NCBI RefSeq assembly: GCF_001748145.1
Contig: NZ_BCQA01000001.1
Location: 4,180,501-4,244,500, forward strand
DNA length: 64,000 bases
Source of the DNA: Bosea sp. BIWAKO-01
GTDB lineage: Bacteria > Pseudomonadota > Alphaproteobacteria > Rhizobiales > Beijerinckiaceae
Direction of reading: 5' to 3'
Shown here in pieces: positions 51,867 through 60,975 of this stretch. Positions within the stretch are counted from its first letter, which is position 1, and each line of letters starts with the position of its first letter. The notes below the pieces were generated by a model that was not told the DNA's origin, searched no databases, and saw only the letters and a list, made by a program, of their open reading frames with translations. The translations under genes and the position numbers were made by a program.

Positions 51867-53414
51867 GAGGCCGTGTGGAAACGTCTTTCAGGGTCGTGCT
51901 CTGACGATGCGACAGGGTCTGAGGGTCAGGCTCTCATGGCCTTCATCAACGTCGCCGCGCCGAGGATGGCGATGGCCCGCTTGAGATTGTAGGCCAGCAC
52001 ATGGAGGCTCATCTCGGTTCCGACATTGGGGAGGTGGCGGGTCAGGAAGTGACTTCGGCCCATCCAGTCCTTGATCGTGCCGAAGACGTGCTCGACCGTG
52101 CGCCTTCGGATCCGCATGGCGTCGGGCATGCGATCGAGCCGGCGCTGCATGGCCTCGATCACCACCTCGTGCTCCCAGCGCTTGATGCGGCGCTGCTTGC
52201 CGGTGGTGCATTGGTCTTTGACCAGGCAGGCTCCGCAGCCGTCGGCCCAGTAGGTATGGAGTGTCAGATCCTTCTCGACCGATGAGAAGCGCCATGTGAG
52301 CGTCTCGCCGGCGGGACAGCGATAGGTGTCGCTCGGAGCATCGTAGGTGAAGTCCTGCTTGCCCCAGCGCCCGTCGGCTTTGGCCCCTGATGTCAGGGGC
52401 TTGGGGACGATGGCGGAGATGCCGATCTCGTCGCAGGCCAGGACCTCCTCGCCTGAGAAGTAGCCGCGATCGGCCAGCACAGTCAGCGCACCGGCTCCTG
52501 TCGCATCCTTTGCCTGACGCCCCATGCTGGCGAGCTGGCTGCGGTCGTGGCCGATGTTGGTGACCTCATGAGCCACGATCAGATGATGTTTGGCGTCGAC
52601 CGCCGCCTGAACGTTGTAGCCGACGAGGCCAGTGCCCTTGCCGTTGGTGGCCATGGCGCGGGCGTCGGGATCGGTCAGCGAGACCTGACGGTCTGGCGCC
52701 ACCGCGACGACGTGGTCCATCGCCTGGAGGTCACGCATCTGCTGACGCAGGCGATCAAGCCGGTCCTTGAGGCGGATGCTGCGCATCTGCGCGACGTCAT
52801 CCTCCTGCCGGTCGGCCGTATCGAGCAGCGACAGATAGCGTGCGATGCTTGCCTCCACCTGCTCCATCCGGCGACGGATCGCGCCGGGCGTGAAGTTCTT
52901 GTCGCGCGTGTTGACGGCCTTGAACCGGCTGCCGTCCACGGCCACGGTGCCGCCTGCCAGAAGGCCGAGTTGGCGGCACAGCACGACGAACTGCGCGCAG
53001 GCAGCCCGGATCGCAGCCCCATTGTCACGGCGAAAGTCGGCGATGGTCTTGAAGTCGGGCGCAAGCTTGCCCGTCAGCCACATCACCTCGACGTTGCGGC
53101 CGGCCTCGCGCTCCAGCCGGCGGCTCGACTGAACCTGGTTGAGGTAGCCGTAGAGGTACAGCTTGAGAAGGGTAGCGGGGTGGTATCCAGGCCGCCCCGT
53201 CGAGGCCGGGCCGGCAAAGCCCATCGTTCCCAGATCGAGTTCGTCGATGAAGACATCCACCACCCGGACCGGATTATCTTCGCTGACGTAGTCCTCAAGA
53301 CAGTCGGGCAGGAGCAGTCTCTGCAGCCGGGTCTCGCCTTCGATGTAGCGCGCCATGCAAGCCCTCGGATCGCTCCAGAAAGCCTACCAGATCAGCCCGT
53401 TTCCACACAGCCTC
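51867..53414 (-). mobile_element. IS1182-family insertion sequence, copy 2
   Basis: Same ends and length as copy 1 (all features shifted by 19495 bp), same orientation. The element appears identical to copy 1 over its whole length by eye, which suggests recent transposition or duplication. Confidence 0.8.
51926..53356 (-). CDS. IS1182-family transposase, copy 2
   Basis: A 476-residue transposase with the same protein sequence as copy 1 (DDE residues in AVDGSRFKAVN, VLADRGYFSG and VEHVFGTIKDW). Intact reading frame. Inserted at the same position in repeat R as copy 1. Confidence 0.9.
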   Translation of the reverse strand: MARYIEGETRLQRLLLPDCLEDYVSEDNPVRVVDVFIDELDLGTMGFAGPASTGRPGYHPATLLKLYLYGYLNQVQSSRRLEREAGRNVEVMWLTGKLAPDFKTIADFRRDNGAAIRAACAQFVVLCRQLGLLAGGTVAVDGSRFKAVNTRDKNFTPGAIRRRMEQVEASIARYLSLLDTADRQEDDVAQMRSIRLKDRLDRLRQQMRDLQAMDHVVAVAPDRQVSLTDPDARAMATNGKGTGLVGYNVQAAVDAKHHLIVAHEVTNIGHDRSQLASMGRQAKDATGAGALTVLADRGYFSGEEVLACDEIGISAIVPKPLTSGAKADGRWGKQDFTYDAPSDTYRCPAGETLTWRFSSVEKDLTLHTYWADGCGACLVKDQCTTGKQRRIKRWEHEVVIEAMQRRLDRMPDAMRIRRRTVEHVFGTIKDWMGRSHFLTRHLPNVGTEMSLHVLAYNLKRAIAILGAATLMKAMRA

Positions 53415-53996
53415 GGTGGTTTGCTGACGTTCCTCCAGGCCGACCGAAGGGGCTGGGTCGCGCCATTTGCGGACCATTGGCGCATTGCCCAGAAGCAGAC
53501 CCTACGAGTGAGTTGGCCAGAGTTCCGCTCTCGATCCCGGTGTCTACGTTGAGCTTTGTGCAGAGCTGGACGCGGCGCTTTCCCTCGCTCGTCGCCTCAT
53601 CAGACTGCGGCGAAGATGATTGTGCCGCTGAACGACGTAATGTTTTGACTGATCGTCTTCCGAACCAATCATATGATGAGCGAGGATGTCGTTGTGGGAG
53701 AGCATCTCTACACCAGCAGCTATGCGAACTCCGATCCGGCGACTCTCCGGGATCCTCTGAAGACGGTGGTCGGAAGGTTGAGTTAAGGAGCGCTGAATGC
53801 TGCTCTCCTGACTCGCCCGCCCTGGTGCGAGAGCGGAACACGGGGCAACGCCATGGGTGACGTCGCCGTGCAGTGCGCTAAGCTGACCTTGCCGAGTTCG
53901 TGGGCGGCCCGCGGCTGAAGCGCCAGAGCCCGAGACCGTGGCTGGCAGGCGCTGATCAGACGTCTTCGAAGCGAGGCGCAGTTCGGGACATGTGCC
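53415..53996. other. Gap right of IS1182 copy 2
   Basis: 582 bp with no gene I can support. A minus-strand frame (53392-53841) is open but has Ser/Arg-rich composition. Confidence 0.4.
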
Positions 53997-55406
53997 ATGA
54001 ACATCTCGATGTCGCGTCTCCTGCTGATCGCCGCAGCGGCGTTCGCGCTGCTCACCGCGGGTGTCGTGGGTTATCTCCTATGGTCACAGCCCCTGCATTT
54101 GCGCGTCGCGGCGGGCCCCAAGGACGGGATCGATGCCAAGCTGCTGATCGCCTTCAATCGCCTGCTCGACGTCAACCGCGCCGGCGCGCGCCTGGATCTG
54201 GTCGCGACAGCCGACATGCACGAGAGCAGCCGGCTGCTGGAGAAACGGGAGGTTGATCTCGCCGTCGTGCGGCTCGACGATCCCTTGCCGACCAGCGCGG
54301 CATTGGTCGCGATGCTGCGCACCAATCTCGTGATCGCCGCGGCACCGGCGCGACAAAAGCTCGAGAATCTCGCCGATGTGAAGGGCAAGCGCCTCGGTCT
54401 CGTCGCCCGCTCGCAGCTCGACGAGCCGTCTCTCGTCCGGTTGCTCGACATGCTGGGCATCACACCGGCCGAGGTTCACCTGACGATCGTCAAGCCCGAG
54501 GACGTCGCCGGGCTCATCGCCAGCCGACAGCTCGACTGTGTCGTCGTGCTCGGCGTCCCGGCCGATCCGGTGGTCAGGGACGTGGTCGCCGCGGTGGGCG
54601 ACAAGCGGAAGAATCCCCCGACCATCCTCAGTATCGAGCTTGGCGAGTCCCTGAAGCAGAATACCCCGGCCGCCAGTTCCGAGACGATCGAGAAGAACGC
54701 CTTTCCTCGCCTGTCCATTCCCGATGACGACGTCGACACGGTTGGGGTTCCAACCGCGCTCGCCGCCAATCGCGCTTCGACCGGCCCCATGCGCGTGCGG
54801 CTCTACAACAACGCGATCCTGGAGGTGACGCGCGGCCTGCTCGAACGGCGCAGCGAACTGGCGCGCGAGGTGCCGCTGGCCAGCCTGATCACAGCGCCGG
54901 ACAGCGAGAAGGATGCACGTTTTCCGCTTCACCCCGGCACCGCCGCCTATCTGGAAGATACGGACACGAGCTGGGCGACCCTCTTCAGTGAACAGATATG
55001 GAATGTCGTGCTGGTCGGAGGGATCGTCAGTTCGACGCTCGCTGCCGCCGGCGGCTTCCTCAGCAAGGGCGGTCCCGATCGCGTGGGAGGGATCCTGTAC
55101 CGACTGAAGGAAATCACCGAAGGCGCCGGGGCCTCGACCGATCCAGCCGACGCGCCAAGGCTGTCGCAGGAACTCAGCGCCATTGCGATTGACATGGCAA
55201 CCCTCGGCTACCAGCGCCGGTGCAGCTACGAGGAGTTTGCGCCGCTACAACTCGCCTATGAGAGTGCTCGCGACGCTGTCGCCACCCTGCGAGCCGGACC
55301 ACCCGCAACGGCGCGCAGCAATGCGGCATCAGAGGGCGCTGCGAGCGCTGCCCCTGCGTATCCGTTGACGGCCGTCTCGGCGCAGAAGCACAACCAGTCG
55401 AAATGA
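53997..55406 (+). CDS. TAXI-family solute-binding protein with N- and C-terminal membrane anchors
   Basis: A 469-residue protein. N-terminal membrane segment (RLLLIAAAAFALLTAGVVGYLLW), then a periplasmic-binding-protein-like domain (LHLRVAAGPKDGIDAKLL, VKGKRLGLVARSQLDEPS), as in TAXI/TRAP-type binding proteins, then a second membrane segment near residue 340 (VVLVGGIVSSTLAAAGGFLS) and a C-terminal tail of about 110 residues rich in Ala. No TRAP transporter permease is encoded here. The architecture suggests a membrane-tethered sensor or binding protein. Confidence 0.7.
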   Translation: MNISMSRLLLIAAAAFALLTAGVVGYLLWSQPLHLRVAAGPKDGIDAKLLIAFNRLLDVNRAGARLDLVATADMHESSRLLEKREVDLAVVRLDDPLPTSAALVAMLRTNLVIAAAPARQKLENLADVKGKRLGLVARSQLDEPSLVRLLDMLGITPAEVHLTIVKPEDVAGLIASRQLDCVVVLGVPADPVVRDVVAAVGDKRKNPPTILSIELGESLKQNTPAASSETIEKNAFPRLSIPDDDVDTVGVPTALAANRASTGPMRVRLYNNAILEVTRGLLERRSELAREVPLASLITAPDSEKDARFPLHPGTAAYLEDTDTSWATLFSEQIWNVVLVGGIVSSTLAAAGGFLSKGGPDRVGGILYRLKEITEGAGASTDPADAPRLSQELSAIAIDMATLGYQRRCSYEEFAPLQLAYESARDAVATLRAGPPATARSNAASEGAASAAPAYPLTAVSAQKHNQSK

Positions 55407-55456
55407 ATGCCCGCCCACAGGATCCGGGCCTAACCCGCGCCGCCGGGTGGTCGAGT

Positions 55457-55868
55457 TTAGAGCTGTGCGTCGATCGGGAGGAGCTTCAACAGGTCGGCGA
55501 CGAGGCGCCGGCGGAAGCGGGTCTCAGGCTCGTCGGCATAGTGACGATTTGCCCCTCCCGCGTCGCCTCCCAGACGCTGCCGCCGCCACTCGCCTCGAGA
55601 AGGACGCGATAGCTTTTGGCGGCACGACCCCGGTCGCCATGGAGGCCACCAGCCTTTCCGCAAGCTCGGAACTCTCGATATAGAGGCCGGTTTCGGTGTT
55701 GATCACGGCGGAGCGTGGATAGAGGTTGAAGCTGTCGATGAACACGGCTTGCAGGCCATGGACTTGGTGTGCAAGGCGGCAGGCGACCGGCCGGAACGAA
55801 GCGGCCAGCCCGGGCCGGTAGGCGTCGGTAGCCGGGCGCAGCTCGTACAGCTCCATCCCATTCTTCAA
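55457..55868 (-). pseudogene. Phospholipase D-like (cardiolipin synthase type) remnant
   Basis: Minus strand, several frames: GMELYELRPATDAYRPGLAA, then LHTKSM in another frame (the HxK part of an HKD motif), then AVFIDSFNLYPRSAVINTET, then the end FRRRLVADLLKLLPIDAQL in a third. The second HKD region of PLD-family enzymes (GSFNLDPRS) is recognisable as DSFNLYPRS. At least two frameshifts and no N-terminal half: non-functional. Confidence 0.65.
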
Positions 55869-56155
55869 CAGCCGCCCGCGGGCTTTGGCTAGCCTGAGTC
55901 GTTCGAAGCCAGTGAGTTGGTCAGCACGCGCACCCGGAGCGCCTTGACGGTTGCCTGCGCCCTAGCGCGAAGAAGGAAATACGGCGCCCGATTTTTGACT
56001 TTCCGTCCCACGCGGATGTCTAGACGTGCACCCACTTTGAGCTTCTGGCTGTGCTGCACTCGTGATGTCCTCAGGTACAATTTTCACACCGCCCCGGTAG
56101 TGGCAGAGTCGATCATCACGAGCGCATGTTGTCTTCAAAGTCCTGGAGACCGGAA

Positions 56156-56398
56156 ATGACAAAGATTAAATTTGCCGTATTCGCTATGGCGACAGCCGGA
56201 ATCGGCTTCACCGGCCTTGCCTCGACAACGGAAGTCGCAAATGCCGTCGTTTACTGCACGTATATCGGTTATCCGAGCGGTTGCGTTGCGCGGCCCGGTG
56301 TTCGTCTCGTCGCTCGGCCAGTCGGAGTTGGCGCCGTCACCGCGCCACGTCCGGGAAATCGCAACGGGGGTGTCAACCGGGTCGGCGTTCGCCGCTAG
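56156..56398 (+). CDS. Small secreted protein
   Basis: An 80-residue protein with signal peptide KFAVFAMATAGIGFTGLASTTEVANA, two Cys (YCTYIGYPSGC) and a Val/Arg/Gly-rich tail (VRLVARPVGVGAVTAPRPGN). Start ATG 56156 with CTGGAGACCGG upstream. Such 'CTYIGYPSGC' proteins are frequent in Bradyrhizobium-like genomes. Role unknown. Confidence 0.6.
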   Translation: MTKIKFAVFAMATAGIGFTGLASTTEVANAVVYCTYIGYPSGCVARPGVRLVARPVGVGAVTAPRPGNRNGGVNRVGVRR

Positions 56399-56570
56399 CT
56401 CCTTCCGGCTACCGCGCCAGGCCTTCGACGCCTACAATCTCGCTCCCTGACGTGCGCGAGCGGCGGGAGTGAATGCCTGCGCGGGGTGATTGCGTCCGCT
56501 CGGCAACCATTGGGGATTCGATCAGACAGCACCTGATCGAGTGTCCGGGTTCCATGCTGCGAGACAGAGC

Positions 56571-57298
56571 ATGAACTACGTCGTCGAAGCCCTGCGCAAC
56601 AATCCCGAGCTCGCCATCTTCCTGACATCGCGCTCGGCTTCCTGATTGGAAAGGCGAAAATCGGAGGCTTCAGCCTCGGCGTCGTCGTCGGCTGCCTGCT
56701 TGCGGGTGTGCTGGTCGGTCAGCTCGACATCAAGGTGCCCGCCGTGGTGAAGACGGTCTTCTTCGACCTCTTCCTCTTCAACACTGGCTACAAGGTCGGC
56801 CCGCAGTTCTTTCAGGCCTTGAAGCGCGACGCGCTTCCACAAATGGCGCTGACGGTGGTGCTCTGCGTCACATGCCTTCTGATGGCGCTCGGCTTCGCAA
56901 AATTGCTGAGCTTCGACATGGGCACGGCGGCCGGACTTCTTGCTGGAGCGTTTTCGGAGTCAACCGTCATCGGAACCGCAGGCGAAGCGATCCAGCGGCT
57001 CGATCTTCCGCAAGCGGAGCGGACCGCGCTCATCAACAACATCCCCGTCGCCTACGCCGTCACCTATCTGGTCGGGACGGCGGTCCTTCTCTGGTTCCTG
57101 CCGAAGGTCGGTCCCAGGCTGATGGGCATCAATCTGCGCGAGGCCGCGGCGCAGCGCGCGGAGAAGGCCGGCCCGGGCAGCGATGCCGAGGGGATCACCT
57201 CCGCAGCCCGCTTGTTCGACGTCCGCGCCAAAGCAATTGTCATCCACATCGCGCAACGATCATGTTTCGCGAGCGGATTGCCCCTTCGCGGATGCTAA
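56571..57298 (+). pseudogene. Aspartate:alanine exchanger family (AspT) N-terminal half, frameshifted
   Basis: Starts MNYVVEALRNNPELAIFLT and hits a stop within 25 codons. In another frame the sequence continues as IALGFLIGKAKIGGFSLGVV and LLAGVLVGQLDIKVPAVVKT, then FFDLFLFNTGYKVGPQFFQ and TAAGLLAGAFSESTVIGTAG, the first membrane domain of AspT/YidE/YbjL transporters. A 1-base loss near 56626 explains it. The TrkA-C and second membrane domain are missing after about 57230. Confidence 0.7.
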
Positions 57299-57593
57299 TG
57301 AAATAACTATTTCCACCGTAATTGAACGGAATTGTTGATTTGAAAATCAACGTACAATGAACTGATAAAAATTCATCGTCCCAACGTAATCTAACGTTCG
57401 GCGCTCGGTAAATCTCTTTTATCACTTATTCGTGATCTGGTGGGAGGCGCGTAGTCTGCGCAACTTAATCGTGAAAATGTTGAATTGCTAAACGCCAACT
57501 GGCGACAACGAGCGATCGACCCCCAATATCTAGGCCGCTTTGCGGTTCGAAAGCAAGCTGCGTCATGGGCCATAACCTGATGGAGTGGCATAC
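57299..57593. other. AT-rich control region upstream of the arylsulfatase
   Basis: Strikingly AT-rich compared with neighbours. Holds a near-perfect dyad GTTGATTT-GA-AAATCAAC (57334-57351). No gene. Confidence 0.5.
57334..57351. promoter_or_regulatory. Palindromic candidate operator upstream of the arylsulfatase
   Basis: 8-bp arms GTTGATTT / AAATCAAC separated by GA. Located about 240 bp upstream of the gene start. The regulator is unknown. Confidence 0.35.
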
Positions 57594-60068
57594 ATGAAGA
57601 CAGGTCAGTATTTGCGGATCGGCACTGGAATTGTCAGTGCGTTGAGTCTCCTGATCGGTTCAAGTTACTTGTCGACAGCGAAGGCCCAGCAGATCAACGG
57701 CACGCTTGGCCAGCCGAGCGCGACAATCACCCTCGATGGCAAGCAGCTCCCGGCGCCGCCCCCCAAATTCGGCGGCGTGATCAAGGAAACGCTCGAGGGA
57801 TCGAAGGTCTGGTGGCCGCCGCGTGTGGCCCCGCCCAAGGGCGCGCCCAATGTGCTGCTGATCATGACCGACGATCAGGGCTATGGCGTCAGCGGGACTT
57901 TTGGCGGTGTCGTCCCGACCCCGGCACTTGACCGCGTCGCAAAGGCCGGCCTGCGCTACACCCAGTTCAACTCGACCGCTTTGTGCTCGCCGACCCGCGC
58001 GGCCTTGCTCACCGGCCGCAATCACCATTCAACCGGCAACGGCGTGATCACCGAGTTGTCGACCGGATTCCCCGGCTATGACTCGATTATCGGTACGGAC
58101 AACGCGACCATCGGCGCCATTCTCAAGGGGAACGGCTATCCGACCTCATGGTTCGGCAAGAACCACAACACACCGGATTTCCAGTACAGCGTTGCCGGCC
58201 CCTATGACCAATGGCCGTCAGGAATGGGGTTTGATTACTTCTACGGCTTCCAGGGCGGCGAGACCGACCAATGGACGCCCTATCTGTTCCGCGATCACAC
58301 CCAGATTTTCCCGTGGGTCGGCAAGCCCGGCTACAACCTCATTACCGATATGGCTGATGAAGCCATCACGCGGCTGAAGCAGCTTGACGCTGCCGCGCAC
58401 GACACGCCGTTCTTCATCTACTACGCCCCCGGTGGAACCCACTCGCCGCACAACCCGACGCAAGAGTGGATCGACAAATTCAAGGGCAAGTTCGACATGG
58501 GCTGGAATGCCATGCGCGACCAGATCTTCGCCAACCAGAAGCGCCTGGGCGTGATCCCCGCGAATGCAAAACTCACGGATTGGCCCGATAGCCTGCCGAA
58601 ATGGGACAGCTTGTCACCCGACCAGAAGAAGCTGTTCGCCCGTCAGGCCGAAGTCTTCGCCGGCTATGCGGCCTATACCGACAACGAAATCGGCCGCGTG
58701 ATCCAGCAGGTCGAGGACATGGGCAAGCTCGACAACACGCTGATCATCTACATCGTCGGCGATAATGGCACGAGCCCGGAGGGAACGCTGTCCGGTACGC
58801 CGAACCAGTGGACCGCCTATAACGGCATCCTCGACTTCCCGATCGCCGAACAGATGAAATTCTACGACACTTGGGGGTCGGCGGCCAGTTACCCGCATAT
58901 GGCTGTTGCGTGGTCATGGGCGTTCGACACGCCATTCAAATACACCAAGCAGATCGCATCGCATTTCGGCGGCACGCGTCAAGGCCTGGCGATTAGCTGG
59001 CCCGGCCATATCAACGACCCCGGCGGCATCCGCACCCAGTTCCACCACATCATCGATATCGTGCCGACGATCCTGGAAGCGACCCGCATCAAGGCGCCGC
59101 AGACGGTCAATGGGATCAAGCAAAAGCCGATCGAAGGCGTGAGCATGGCCTACACTTTCGACAAGGCCAACGCGAACGCGCCCTCGAAGCGAAAGACCCA
59201 GTATTTCGAAATGATCGCCAATCGCGGCATCTACAATGACGGCTGGTACGCCAACACGACACCGCCGCATGGCCCCTGGATCTTGAACGCGCCCCTGCCG
59301 CCGATCAAAGACTACAAATGGGAGCTGTACAACCTGGCGGAGGACTACTCTCAGGCCAACGATCTCGCCGCAAAAATGCCGGGCAAACTGAAGGACATGC
59401 AGAAGCTGTTCGTCCAGGAGGCGGCCAAGTACAATGTGCTGCCGCTGGACAACAGATCCTTCGCACGAGCGGTCGAGCCGCGGCCGAGCGCCACTGCGGG
59501 CCAGACGGTGTTCACCTATACCGGTGTGAATTCCGGCATCCCCATGGCCAACTCACCGAACGTGATTGGCCGGTCCTATAAGATTACCGCCGAGGTAGAC
59601 GTTCCCCAGGGCGGCGGCAACGGAATGCTCGCCACCACCGGAGGGCGCTGGGGTGGATGGGGCCTTTACCTGCTCAACGGCAAGCCGGTGTTCAATTACA
59701 ACATGCTGATCCTCGCCCAGTACCGCTGGGAAGGCGCGGATGCACTCACCCCGGGCAAGCACACGATCGCATTCGAGTACACCTATGACGGCCCGGGCAT
59801 CGCCAAGGGAGGCAGCGGTGAGCTGAAGGTGGACGGCAAAGTCGTGGCCACCGGGAAGCAGCCGAACTCGATCGCATTCTTGCAGGTCTCCGACGAGACC
59901 TTCGATATCGGCGTCGATACGCGCACGGAGGTCAACGCCAAGGACTACCAGGTGCCGTTTGCCTTCGACGGCAAGATCGACAGGCTGACCGTCAATCTCG
60001 GGCCGATGCAACTGGCCAAGGCGGACCAGAGGAAATTGCGGGAAGCGGCCGCTCGGGCGAAAGACTAG
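57594..60068 (+). CDS. Secreted arylsulfatase (type I, formylglycine-dependent)
   Basis: An 824-residue sulfatase from the ATG 57594 (GGAG at 57582-57585; a GTG at 57585 is an alternative). N-terminal signal peptide ending at STAKA-QQ. Core: NVLLIMTDDQGYG with metal-binding Asp pair, and TALCSPTRAALLTGRNHHSTG with C131-x-P-x-R, the cysteine converted to formylglycine; GKNHNTPDFQ and FFIYYAPGGTHSPHNP follow. A C-terminal domain of about 200 residues is unrelated to the core. It releases sulfate from sulfate esters. A membrane protein gene follows. Confidence 0.92.
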   Translation: MKTGQYLRIGTGIVSALSLLIGSSYLSTAKAQQINGTLGQPSATITLDGKQLPAPPPKFGGVIKETLEGSKVWWPPRVAPPKGAPNVLLIMTDDQGYGVSGTFGGVVPTPALDRVAKAGLRYTQFNSTALCSPTRAALLTGRNHHSTGNGVITELSTGFPGYDSIIGTDNATIGAILKGNGYPTSWFGKNHNTPDFQYSVAGPYDQWPSGMGFDYFYGFQGGETDQWTPYLFRDHTQIFPWVGKPGYNLITDMADEAITRLKQLDAAAHDTPFFIYYAPGGTHSPHNPTQEWIDKFKGKFDMGWNAMRDQIFANQKRLGVIPANAKLTDWPDSLPKWDSLSPDQKKLFARQAEVFAGYAAYTDNEIGRVIQQVEDMGKLDNTLIIYIVGDNGTSPEGTLSGTPNQWTAYNGILDFPIAEQMKFYDTWGSAASYPHMAVAWSWAFDTPFKYTKQIASHFGGTRQGLAISWPGHINDPGGIRTQFHHIIDIVPTILEATRIKAPQTVNGIKQKPIEGVSMAYTFDKANANAPSKRKTQYFEMIANRGIYNDGWYANTTPPHGPWILNAPLPPIKDYKWELYNLAEDYSQANDLAAKMPGKLKDMQKLFVQEAAKYNVLPLDNRSFARAVEPRPSATAGQTVFTYTGVNSGIPMANSPNVIGRSYKITAEVDVPQGGGNGMLATTGGRWGGWGLYLLNGKPVFNYNMLILAQYRWEGADALTPGKHTIAFEYTYDGPGIAKGGSGELKVDGKVVATGKQPNSIAFLQVSDETFDIGVDTRTEVNAKDYQVPFAFDGKIDRLTVNLGPMQLAKADQRKLREAAARAKD

Positions 60069-60481
60069 GAATGGTTGGCTCAGGTGGTGCCGGATCACTC
60101 CGGTGCCACCCGGGTTCCCTCGGCAACCTTCAAAATCGGCCAAAGAGCGATCCGGCTCGATGAGGGGCGGCCCCCAGGCATCCCTATCCGCTCCTTCAAT
60201 GGAATCCGACCTTTCCGGACGGTTCTCGCCGGCAAGCGGTACGCCGTCATCGTGGTTTGCCACCGCCAATGGAAAAGCAACCTGGCGGCGCTGAAGACTC
60301 CGGAAATGAAAAAGGCGGGCTGAATTCGTCAAGGGGAGCGACTTCATCGGCGCTGGCGATCCGCTCGGCTCGATGCTGGCCTTGATGGGTTATATCGCCA
60401 AGGGCGTGGTCCGGAACCGCTGACGTGAATTCCTGGGCGTGTGCGACGCCGCCTACCTCCTCCTGCCGGGTGAAACACCAG
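60069..60481. other. Gap with decayed coding sequence
   Basis: Near 60340-60422 a frame encodes GSDFIGAGDPLGSMLALMGY then IAKGVVRNR and a stop, which looks like the C-terminal end of a lost gene. I cannot name it. No intact gene. Confidence 0.35.
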
Positions 60482-60877
60482 ATGACCATGCGAACTCTGC
60501 AAACCGCGACCGCAGTCGTCGAGGCCGGAGCAGGCCTGGCGTTGTTAGGCGTTCCATCGGTCACGGCGTGGCTATTGCTTGGGGCGGCGCTCGACGCGCC
60601 CGTCGCCGTGAGCCTGGTGCGCGTTGGCGGCGTCGCGATACTTGCGCTTGGTATCGTCTGCTGGCTGGCGCGGGGTGATGCACAGAGCCGCGCCTCGCGC
60701 GGAGTGGTCGCTGCGATGCTGTTCTATAACATTGCAGTCGCCAGCGTGCTCGTGTTCGCCCGCTTTGGCCATGGTCTGCACGGCATGCTGCTGTGGCCAG
60801 CGGTCGCTTTTCACGCTGCGATGGGCGTCTGGTGTGTCCTGAGTCTGCTGAGAAAAGACAAGAGTCTCGTGCGATAG
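60482..60877 (+). CDS. Small integral membrane protein
   Basis: A 131-residue protein with four membrane segments (VVEAGAGLALLGVPSVTAWL, VSLVRVGGVAILALGIVCWL, VVAAMLFYNIAVASVLVF, MLLWPAVAFHAAMGVWCVLS). ATG at 60482 or 60488. Family unknown. It is commonly seen near arylsulfatase genes in my memory of such genomes; a role in sulfatase operons is a guess. Confidence 0.6.
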   Translation: MTMRTLQTATAVVEAGAGLALLGVPSVTAWLLLGAALDAPVAVSLVRVGGVAILALGIVCWLARGDAQSRASRGVVAAMLFYNIAVASVLVFARFGHGLHGMLLWPAVAFHAAMGVWCVLSLLRKDKSLVR

Positions 60878-60975
60878 CCGCGCGCGGACCACCGTGGCAC
60901 GATCTGCCCGAGCACCGGCCGATAGGCAACATGAGCCGCCTGCTTTCGGCGATCAAACCAACTTCGGCTTTCCAC

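Noticed and set aside
54084..54932. 282-residue minus-strand frame
   Set aside because: Antisense shadow of the TAXI-like gene.
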